Below, piece by piece: positions 7,454-12,958 of a stretch of DNA of 12,958 nt (positions are counted from its first letter, which is position 1; each line of letters starts with the position of its first letter). Under the pieces are notes generated by a model. It ran no database searches. It saw only the letters and a program-made list of their open reading frames with translations, and had not been told where the DNA came from. The DNA comes from Halomonas sp. GTDB taxonomy: Bacteria > Pseudomonadota > Gammaproteobacteria > Pseudomonadales > Halomonadaceae. Made by a program: the position numbers and the translations under genes. The DNA lies in contig PWIZ01000377.1 in the NCBI GenBank assembly GCA_003560175.1, positions 1 through 12,958 of the forward strand, in the 5' to 3' direction.

Positions 7454-7482
7454 GCGGCCTGCCGCGGGATGGCGGCTCCTTT
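7454..7482 (+). terminator. Possible weak terminator after etfB
   Basis: GCGGC (7454-7458), GCCGC (7461-7465) and GCGGC (7472-7476) can form either of two mutually exclusive 5-bp hairpins. The second is followed by TCCTTTCCC. The T-run is poor, so this may be a weak or Rho-assisted end of the dgc-etf operon, or a pause site. Confidence 0.4.
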
Positions 7483-7512
7483 CCCGCACGACCGTTAAGC
7501 GATGTCTCGAAC

Positions 7513-7592
7513 AGGCATGCGAGTGCCTCTGTGGAGCAAGTGGGACGCCCGAGAGGGCTTAGGCTGGAAAGGCGGAATTGTCCGCCCCTTTC
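7513..7592 (+). promoter_or_regulatory. Structured leader upstream of fdhA with three hairpins
   Basis: The 178-nt gap before fdhA contains three successive hairpins. The first is AGGCA/TGCCT with a 6-nt loop (7513-7528). The second is GCCC-GAGA-GGGC with a GNRA tetraloop (7546-7557). The third is GGCGGA-ATTG-TCCGCC (7571-7586), extended by GAAA (7567-7570) pairing with TTTC (7589-7592) across a CC bulge. The last ends about 24 nt before the fdhA Shine-Dalgarno. It could be an attenuator, an operator or a regulated 5' untranslated region. I do not recognise a known riboswitch. No convincing -35/-10 pair was found, so it is unclear whether fdhA has its own promoter here or is read through from etfB. 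Confidence 0.45.
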
Positions 7593-7615
7593 ACGCTTTA
7601 AGTGATAACAATATC

Positions 7616-7621
7616 GAGGAG
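7616..7621 (+). promoter_or_regulatory. Ribosome binding site deciding the fdhA start
   Basis: GAGGAG lies 6 nt before the ATG at 7628. The frame stays open upstream to an ATG at 7502. The residues encoded there do not resemble the family, and the hairpins fall inside that stretch, so the 7628 start is preferred. Confidence 0.8.
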
Positions 7622-7627
7622 CGAGCC

Positions 7628-8821
7628 ATGAGTGCAGCCAATCGCGGAGTCGTCTACAAGGGTCCGGGGCAAGTCGCCGTCGAATCCATTCCCTATCCGG
7701 AGCTCGCCCTCGGCAATCGCAAATGCGACCACGGCGTGATCCTGAAGGTCGTTACTACCAACATCTGTGGCAGCGATCAGCATATGGTGCGTGGCCGCAC
7801 GACCGCTCAGTCCGGCCTGGTTCTGGGTCACGAGATCACCGGCCGCGTCATCGAGTGCGGCCGCGATGTCGAATACATCCAGCCGGGCGACCTGGTGTCG
7901 GTGCCGTTCAATATCGCCTGCGGTCGCTGCCGCAACTGCAAGGAGGGTCGGACCGGCATCTGCCTCAACGTCAACCCGGCGCGTCCCGGTGCCGCCTACG
8001 GCTACGTCGATATGGGCGGCTGGGTCGGCGGCCAGACCGAGTACGTCATGGTGCCCTACGCGGACTTCAACCTGCTGAAGTTCCCGGACGCCGACCAGGC
8101 CATGGAGAAGATCCGTGACCTGACCCTGCTCTCCGACATCTTTCCCACCGGTTTCCACGGCTGCGTGACCGCCGGCGTCGGCCCCGGCAGCACCGTCTAT
8201 ATCGCCGGTGCAGGCCCGGTGGGTCTGGCCGCGGCGGTCTCCGCCCAGCTGCTGGGCGCGGCCTGCGTGATCGTCGGCGACATGATCGAGGAGCGCCTGG
8301 CCCAGGCGAGGAGCTTTGGCTGCGAGACCCTCGACCTGACCCAGGACGGCGACATGGCCGACAGGATCGAGGTGATCCTCGGCGAGCGTGAGGTCGATGC
8401 CTTCGTCGACTGCGTCGGTTTCGAGGCCCATGCCTGCGGCTGCCACCACGGCAAGGAGGCGCCTGCGACCGTGCTCAACTCGGCCATGTCGCTGACCCGT
8501 GCCGGCGGTCAGATCGGCATCCCGGGCCTCTACGTGACCGAAGACCCGGGGGCGGCCGACGAAGCCGCCCAGCAGGGGGCCCTGAGCATGCGCTTCGGCC
8601 TCGGCTGGGCCAAGTCCCATAGCTTCCACACCGGCCAGTGCCCGGTGATGAAGTACCATCGCCCGCTGATGCAGGCGATCCTCTTCGGCAAGGTCAAGAT
8701 CGCCGATGCGGTGAATGTCCAGATGATCACCCTGGATCAGGCCCCCCAGGGCTACGCCGACTTCGATGGAGGCGCCGCCAAGAAATTCGTCATCGACCCC
8801 CACGGCAGCGTGGCTGCCTGA
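7628..8821 (+). CDS. fdhA: Glutathione-independent formaldehyde dehydrogenase (zinc MDR family, NAD-linked)
   Basis: The 397-residue protein closely matches Pseudomonas putida formaldehyde dehydrogenase in length and motifs. It oxidises formaldehyde to formate with NAD+ and needs no glutathione. Catalytic zinc ligands Cys47 (NICGSDQH), His68 (GHEI) and Asp170 (LSDI) are present. The structural zinc set Cys98, Cys101, Cys104 and Cys112 is also intact. The Rossmann motif GAGPVG lies near residue 195, and the conserved LYVTEDPGA and GLGWAKSHSFHTGQ segments of the family are there. The protein is cytoplasmic. It sits between the formaldehyde-producing dgc operon and formate dehydrogenase genes, so its likely job is to remove formaldehyde from N-demethylation. 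In Pseudomonas the orthologue instead lies by the sarcosine oxidase genes. Formaldehyde dismutase is a close relative and the main alternative activity. A strong hairpin follows the stop by 12 nt. Confidence 0.96.
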   Translation: MSAANRGVVYKGPGQVAVESIPYPELALGNRKCDHGVILKVVTTNICGSDQHMVRGRTTAQSGLVLGHEITGRVIECGRDVEYIQPGDLVSVPFNIACGRCRNCKEGRTGICLNVNPARPGAAYGYVDMGGWVGGQTEYVMVPYADFNLLKFPDADQAMEKIRDLTLLSDIFPTGFHGCVTAGVGPGSTVYIAGAGPVGLAAAVSAQLLGAACVIVGDMIEERLAQARSFGCETLDLTQDGDMADRIEVILGEREVDAFVDCVGFEAHACGCHHGKEAPATVLNSAMSLTRAGGQIGIPGLYVTEDPGAADEAAQQGALSMRFGLGWAKSHSFHTGQCPVMKYHRPLMQAILFGKVKIADAVNVQMITLDQAPQGYADFDGGAAKKFVIDPHGSVAA

Positions 8822-8833
8822 ACGCAGTGACTC

Positions 8834-8854
8834 GCCCCGGCTCGAGGCCGGGGC
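8834..8854 (+). terminator. GC-rich hairpin terminator after fdhA
   Basis: GCCCCGGC (8834-8841) and GCCGGGGC (8847-8854) form a perfect 8-bp stem with a TCGAG loop, starting 12 nt after the fdhA stop. The tail is CATTCCC, not a true T-run, so termination may be partial. Position and stem strength favour a transcription end for fdhA. Confidence 0.65.
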
Positions 8855-9058
8855 CATTCCCGCAGCCACCCTCATCTGTCCAGAGAATGACACCATGGCC
8901 TGTCCGACATTGCCCCATCCCAAAGCTGGTGCCAACATGAAATCAGGAGCCTGTCACAGGGCTGGCCGGCCAATATCCGGGAGCCGGTGTTCATGGTGGA
9001 TGGCCCCGCCAGACAGAGCGTTCCCGGGCAAGCGCCCACCGATAACAATGAGCACGCC
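8855..9058. other. Intergenic stretch before the formate dehydrogenase genes
   Basis: About 200 nt with no convincing gene. It holds an 11-nt palindrome CCTGTCACAGG (8950-8960) and GGCCGGCC (8964-8971), either of which could be an operator or part of a hairpin. A 55-codon ORF (8895-9062) spans most of it but has atypical third-position bases. No good sigma-70 or sigma-54 promoter was recognised. The frame of the next gene is open upstream to GTG 8987 and ATG 8993. A GGGAG 9 nt before ATG 8993 makes a longer N-terminus possible. Confidence 0.5.
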
Positions 9059-10777
9059 ATGACCGTCGAGACCGTCACTCCCCAGCGCCGTTTCCGCGGC
9101 CGGCCCCGTGGCCGCGACCTGCCCCCCGTCGCCCTGGCTTCCCTGCGCCAGCTGCTCGGTGACGAGCGCAGCGACCCGGAACGCCGTCGACGTGACCGGC
9201 TGATCGAGCACCTGCACGCCATCCAGGACGCCCACGGCTATCTGTCCATGGTGGCGTTGCGGGCACTGGCCGCCTACATGGCCCTGCCCATGGCCGCGGT
9301 CTACGAGACGGCAACGTTCTACGCCCACTTCGACGTGGTCCACGACGACCAGGCGCCGCCCCCGGCGGTGACGGTGCGGGTCTGCGATTCGCTCTCCTGC
9401 CAGCTGGCCGGCGCCGCGACGCTCAAGGCGCAGCTGGAGTCCGGCCTCGATCCTGAAGCGGTACGGGTGGTGCGGGCGCCCTGCATGGGACGCTGCGATA
9501 CCGCGCCGGTGGTGGAGGTGGGGCACCACCATGTGCTGTTCGCCACCGCCGAGGGCGTGGAGGCGGTGGTGGATACCGGTCACTATCATCCCGAGGCGAT
9601 TCTCTGGCAGCGCCTGGCGGAGTATCGCGAGGAAGGCGGCTACGGGCTGCTCGCCGACTGCCGCGAGGGGCGCGTGACGGTCGAGACGCTGATGGAGACA
9701 CTCGAGCGTTCCAACCTGCGCGGCCTTGGCGGCGCGGGCTTCCCCACCTTCAAGAAGTGGCACTTCGTGCGTCAGGAGCCGGGGCCGCGCTACTGCGCCA
9801 TCAACGCCGACGAGGGCGAGCCCGGCACCTTCAAGGATCGCCACTACCTGGAGCGTTCGCCGCACCGCTTTTTGGAAGGCGCCCTGGTCAGCGCCTGGGC
9901 GGTGGAGGCCGAGGCGCTCTATATTTACCTGCGCGACGAGTACCCCGGCCTGCATCGGGTACTCGGCGAGGCGATCAATGAGCTCGAGGCCGCCGGCCTG
10001 GTGGCGCCGGGCGATATCGTGCTGCGTCGCGGCGCCGGCGCCTATATCTGCGGCGAGGAGTCGGCGATGATCGAGTCCCTGGAGGGCAAGCCCGGCAAGC
10101 CGCGCCATCGCCCCCCCTTCGTCGCCCAGAAGGGGCTCTTCGACCGGCCCACCCTGGTCAACAACGTCGAGACCGTCTATTGGATTCCGCGGATCTGGGA
10201 AAAGGGCGCCGACTGGTTTGCCGGTCAGGGCCGCCACGGCCGGTCGGGCCTGCGCAGCTTCTCGCTCTCGGGCCGGGTCCGGCGCCCCGGGGTGCACCTG
10301 GCCCCCGCCGGTATCACCCTCAATGAGCTGGTCGAGGAGTACGGTGGTGGCATGGCCGAGGGGCACCGGCTGGCGGGCTATCTGCCCGGCGGCGCCTCCG
10401 GCGGCATCCTGCCGGCCAGCAAGGCGGACATTCCGCTGGATTTCGATACGCTTCAGGAGCACGGCTGCTTTATCGGCTCGGCGGCGATCATCGTGCTCTC
10501 CGACCAGGATGACCTGCAGGCGGTGGCCACCAATCTGCTGGCCTTCTTCGCCGACGAATCCTGCGGCCAGTGCACGCCCTGCCGGGTGGGCACCGAGAAG
10601 ATGCTGGCGCTGCTCGAGCGTGACGAGTGGCGGGTCGAGGCGCTCGAGCGGTTGGCCCAGGTGATGAGGGACGCCTCCATCTGTGGCCTGGGCCAGGCGG
10701 CGCCCAATCCGGTGCTGGGGCTGCTCAAGGATTTTCGCCATGAGCTCGCCGCCCAGCACATCATCGTCAAGGGGTGA
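9059..10777 (+). CDS. fdh1B: NAD-dependent formate dehydrogenase beta subunit, fused NuoE-like and NuoF-like diaphorase
   Basis: The 572-residue protein is the diaphorase half of an FDH1-type soluble formate dehydrogenase and passes electrons from the alpha subunit to NAD+. Residues ~40-190 are a NuoE-like thioredoxin-fold [2Fe-2S] domain with Cys109, Cys114, Cys142 and Cys146. Residues ~215-560 are NuoF-like. They carry a GLGGAGFPT NADH/FMN motif (222-230), a NADEGEPGT FMN-site segment and a GAYICGEESA motif. The [4Fe-4S] site is Cys502, Cys505, Cys508 and Cys542. In Rhodobacter and Cupriavidus these domains are separate proteins (FdsG and FdsB). The fusion and the order before alpha match Methylorubrum extorquens fdh1B-fdh1A. 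The start is uncertain: ATG 9059 lacks a good Shine-Dalgarno but gives a basic RGRPRGR segment near residue 15, like the homologue as I recall it. ATG 8993 would add 22 residues. The alpha gene begins 11 nt after the stop. Confidence 0.93.
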   Translation: MTVETVTPQRRFRGRPRGRDLPPVALASLRQLLGDERSDPERRRRDRLIEHLHAIQDAHGYLSMVALRALAAYMALPMAAVYETATFYAHFDVVHDDQAPPPAVTVRVCDSLSCQLAGAATLKAQLESGLDPEAVRVVRAPCMGRCDTAPVVEVGHHHVLFATAEGVEAVVDTGHYHPEAILWQRLAEYREEGGYGLLADCREGRVTVETLMETLERSNLRGLGGAGFPTFKKWHFVRQEPGPRYCAINADEGEPGTFKDRHYLERSPHRFLEGALVSAWAVEAEALYIYLRDEYPGLHRVLGEAINELEAAGLVAPGDIVLRRGAGAYICGEESAMIESLEGKPGKPRHRPPFVAQKGLFDRPTLVNNVETVYWIPRIWEKGADWFAGQGRHGRSGLRSFSLSGRVRRPGVHLAPAGITLNELVEEYGGGMAEGHRLAGYLPGGASGGILPASKADIPLDFDTLQEHGCFIGSAAIIVLSDQDDLQAVATNLLAFFADESCGQCTPCRVGTEKMLALLERDEWRVEALERLAQVMRDASICGLGQAAPNPVLGLLKDFRHELAAQHIIVKG

Positions 10778-10782
10778 GGGAG
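10776..10782 (+). promoter_or_regulatory. Ribosome binding site of the formate dehydrogenase alpha gene
   Basis: GAGGGAG overlaps the end of the beta-subunit stop codon and lies 6 nt before the alpha ATG at 10789. It fixes that start and couples the two genes. Confidence 0.75.
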
Positions 10783-10788
10783 ATAAGC

Positions 10789-12958
10789 ATGCCGACCGAG
10801 AGAGCCAACGTGGCCGAGAGAGACGAGTCCTTCACCCTGACCCTGGATGGCGCCGAGGTGAGCGCCTTCCCCGGCGAGACCCTGTGGCAGGTGGCCAGGC
10901 GCGCCGGCGAGACCATTCCGCACCTCTGCTTTAAGGAGGCCCCGGGCTACCGCAGCGACGGCAACTGTCGCGCCTGCATGGTGGAGGTCGAGGGCGAGCG
11001 CGTGCTGGCGGCGAGCTGCCTGCGCGAGGCGGTCCCCGGCATGGTGGTGAAAAGCGCCAGCTCCGAGCGCGCCCGGGTCTCCCGCGAGGGCGTCATGGAA
11101 CTGCTGATCGCCGACCAGCCCGAGCGCGACGCCAGCCCCGACCGCTCGAGCCACTTCTGGGCCATGGCCGATGCGTTGGCCATCGATGCCGCCGCGGTTC
11201 GCGACTGGCTGCCGTCCCGGGCCGAGCGCGCGGCGCCCACGGTTCACCACGTGGCTGAGCGGTCGGCCTCGCTGCCCCATGCCGGTGGACACGATGCCAC
11301 CCACTCGGCCATGGCCGTCAACCTCGACGCCTGCATCGAGTGCAACCTCTGCGTGCGCGCCTGCCGCGAGGTCCAGAGCAACGACGTCATCGGCATGGCC
11401 CATCGCGGCGCCGCCGCGAAGATCGTCTTCGACTTCGATGATCCCATGGGCGACAGCACCTGCGTGGCCTGCGGCGAGTGCGTCCAGGCCTGCCCCACCG
11501 GGGCGCTGATGCCGGCGACGCTGATCGACGCAAAGGGCCGAGGCGATTCGCAGGCGGCCGATCGCCAGGTCGACTCGGTGTGTCCCTACTGCGGGGTGGG
11601 CTGCCAGCTCACCTACCATATCAAGGATGAGCAGATCCTCTTCGTCGAGGGCCGCGACGGACCCTCCAACCAGGGGCGCCTGTGCGTCAAGGGACGCTTC
11701 GGCTTCGACTATCCTTACCATCCTGCGCGCCTCACCCGACCGTTGATCCGCAAGGCCGGCGTGCCCAAGGGGCTCGACCCAGACTTCGAGCCCGCTCAGC
11801 CGCTGACCCATTTTCGCGAGGCCAGCTGGGCGGAGGCGCTGGACCTCGCCGCCGACGGCCTGGCGGCGATCAAGTCGGCCCAGGGGCCCGATGGCCTGGC
11901 CGGCTTCGGCAGCGCCAAGTGCTCCAACGAGGAGGCCTGGCTGTTCCAGAAGCTGGTGCGCGTCGGCTTCGGCTCCAACCATGTCGACCACTGCACCCGG
12001 CTGTGCCACGCCAGCTCCGTGGCGGCACTGATGGAGTGCATCGGCTCCGGCGCCGTGACCGCCTCCTTCATGCAGGCGCTGCAAGCCGACGTGGTGATCC
12101 TCACCGGCTGCAACCCGGCGATCAACCACCCGGTGGCGGCCACCTACTTCAAGCAGGCGGCACGCAACGGCACCAAGCTGATCATCCTCGACCCCCGCGG
12201 CCAGGCGCTGGACGCCTACGCTCATCGCAGCGTGCGCTTCACGCCCGGCGGCGACGTCTCGCTCTACAACGCCATGCTCAACGTCATCGTCGAGGAGGCC
12301 CTGTATGATCAGGCCTATATCGATGCCCACACCGAGGGCTTCGCGGCGCTCAAGGCCCATGTCCAGAACCTCACCCCCGAGGCGATGTCGCCGGCCTGTG
12401 GCGTCGCCCCCGACCAGATTCGCGAGCTGGCCCGCCTCTACGCCCGCGCCGACAAGGCGATGATCTTCTGGGGCATGGGCATCTCCCAGCACGTGCATGG
12501 GACCGACAACGCCCGCTGCCTGATCTCGCTGGCGCTGGCCTGCGGCCAGACCGGTCGCCCCGGCACCGGCCTGCACCCGCTACGGGGCCAGAACAACGTC
12601 CAGGGCGCCTCGGATGCCGGCATGATTCCCATGGTGCTGCCCGATTACCAGCCGGTGACCGACGCCCAGGTCCGCGCCGCCTTCGAGGAGCTCTGGAACA
12701 CCGAGCTCGAGGCGACGCCGGGGCTCACCGTGGTGGAGATCATGGACGCCATTGCGGCCGGGACCATCAAGGGGATGTATATCCTCGGCGAGAACCCGGC
12801 GATGTCCGACCCGGATCTCGATCATGCCCGGGCGGCCATGGCCAAGCTCGAGCACCTGGTGGTGCAGGATCTCTTCGTCACCGAGACCGCCCAGTTCGCC
12901 GACGTCATCCTGCCGGCCTCGGCCTGGCCGGAGAAGGATGGCAGCGTCACCAACACCA
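10789..12958 (+). CDS. fdh1A: NAD-dependent formate dehydrogenase alpha subunit, Mo/W bis-MGD (3' end beyond window)
   Basis: The catalytic subunit oxidises formate to CO2. The frame is open from 10789 to the window edge, giving 723 residues of an expected ~950-990. Residues ~15-95 are a NuoG-like [2Fe-2S] domain with Cys47, 60, 63 and 77. Two ferredoxin-type [4Fe-4S] motifs follow: Cys182, 185, 188, 192 and Cys225, 228, 231, 235. The molybdopterin-oxidoreductase [4Fe-4S] site is Cys265, 268, 272 and 299. Active-site Cys406 in RLCHASS takes the place of selenocysteine, followed by catalytic His407. MGD-binding segments such as GMGISQHVHG and LRGQNNVQGASD are clear. No cysteine lies between Cys77 and Cys182, so the His-Cys3 cluster of NuoG is absent, as I recall also for M. 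extorquens Fdh1A. Metal choice, molybdenum or tungsten, cannot be read from sequence. With the beta subunit and fdhA it completes formaldehyde oxidation to CO2. Confidence 0.95.
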   Translation, partial: MPTERANVAERDESFTLTLDGAEVSAFPGETLWQVARRAGETIPHLCFKEAPGYRSDGNCRACMVEVEGERVLAASCLREAVPGMVVKSASSERARVSREGVMELLIADQPERDASPDRSSHFWAMADALAIDAAAVRDWLPSRAERAAPTVHHVAERSASLPHAGGHDATHSAMAVNLDACIECNLCVRACREVQSNDVIGMAHRGAAAKIVFDFDDPMGDSTCVACGECVQACPTGALMPATLIDAKGRGDSQAADRQVDSVCPYCGVGCQLTYHIKDEQILFVEGRDGPSNQGRLCVKGRFGFDYPYHPARLTRPLIRKAGVPKGLDPDFEPAQPLTHFREASWAEALDLAADGLAAIKSAQGPDGLAGFGSAKCSNEEAWLFQKLVRVGFGSNHVDHCTRLCHASSVAALMECIGSGAVTASFMQALQADVVILTGCNPAINHPVAATYFKQAARNGTKLIILDPRGQALDAYAHRSVRFTPGGDVSLYNAMLNVIVEEALYDQAYIDAHTEGFAALKAHVQNLTPEAMSPACGVAPDQIRELARLYARADKAMIFWGMGISQHVHGTDNARCLISLALACGQTGRPGTGLHPLRGQNNVQGASDAGMIPMVLPDYQPVTDAQVRAAFEELWNTELEATPGLTVVEIMDAIAAGTIKGMYILGENPAMSDPDLDHARAAMAKLEHLVVQDLFVTETAQFADVILPASAWPEKDGSVTNT

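Noticed and set aside
7513..7592. A glycine, tetrahydrofolate or SAH riboswitch, considered because of the C1/glycine context
   Set aside because: The conserved core sequences of these classes that I know are not present; only generic hairpins are seen.
7578..7612. A TTGTCC plus TGATAA/AACAAT pair resembling a sigma-70 promoter before fdhA
   Set aside because: The match and spacing are poor, and the -10-like part nearly touches the ribosome binding site, leaving almost no leader.
7502..7627. A 42-residue N-terminal extension of the formaldehyde dehydrogenase
   Set aside because: The upstream residues do not resemble the family, the hairpins lie in this stretch, and a good GAGGAG site precedes the ATG at 7628.
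8890..8915. A TGGC...TTGC pair resembling a sigma-54 promoter upstream of formate dehydrogenase
   Set aside because: The spacing between the two elements is about 3 nt too long for a -24/-12 promoter.
8895..9062. A 55-codon ORF filling the gap before formate dehydrogenase beta and ending in an ATGA overlap with its start
   Set aside because: More than a third of its codons end in A or T, unlike the strongly GC-ending genes around it. It also has no clear ribosome binding site and no recognisable motif.
8954..10759. A 601-codon open frame on the minus strand
   Set aside because: It is antisense to the beta-subunit gene and encodes no recognisable domain, so it is a GC-skew artefact.
10453..12576. 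A 707-codon open frame on the minus strand
   Set aside because: It lies opposite the formate dehydrogenase genes, whose motifs are unambiguous. Long antisense frames are expected in high-GC DNA. Its composition (many A, G, H, Q, V) is typical of a shadow.

Overview
The window is high-GC DNA with every gene on the plus strand. It holds a C1-oxidation block that runs from dimethylglycine demethylation to CO2. The gene order dipeptidase, DUF5943-type protein, dgcA, dgcB, etfA, etfB matches the Pseudomonas glycine-betaine catabolic cluster. The base composition and a short palindromic intergenic element suggest a gammaproteobacterium of the Halomonas/Chromohalobacter type. The genus is an inference; no rRNA or other taxonomic marker is present.

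Region 1 (1-7449) is a tightly packed operon. It starts with the 3' part of an M19 metallodipeptidase, which is cut by the window edge. A small V4R-like protein (537-1088) follows. Next come DgcA, an FMN/Fe-S/FAD dimethylglycine demethylase of the trimethylamine-dehydrogenase family, and DgcB, a membrane protein with two ferredoxin-type clusters and CCG motifs. The block ends with a divergent electron-transfer flavoprotein pair, EtfA (with an N-terminal extension of about 95 residues) and EtfB. Most junctions overlap or are very short. The exception is a 108-nt gap between dgcA and dgcB that contains a long imperfect inverted repeat.

Region 2 (7450-8821) has a 178-nt leader with several hairpins, then a glutathione-independent, zinc-dependent, NAD-linked formaldehyde dehydrogenase (fdhA). 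A strong GC hairpin lies just after its stop codon.

Region 3 (8822-12958) has a 237-nt intergenic stretch, then a formate dehydrogenase of the Methylorubrum extorquens FDH1 type. Its beta subunit is a fusion of NuoE-like and NuoF-like domains. Its alpha subunit is a large Mo/W bis-MGD protein with a NuoG-like Fe-S N-terminus. The alpha gene runs off the right edge after 723 visible residues.

Inferred pathway: dimethylglycine loses a methyl group at DgcA and the electrons leave through DgcB and EtfAB. The released formaldehyde is oxidised to formate by FdhA, and formate to CO2 with NADH formation by the two-subunit formate dehydrogenase. I found no unknown system, CRISPR array, tRNA, rRNA or transposase. 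The points most worth a second look are the missing cluster cysteine in DgcA, the conserved small V4R-like protein, the EtfA extension, the dgcA-dgcB inverted repeat and the structured leader of fdhA.
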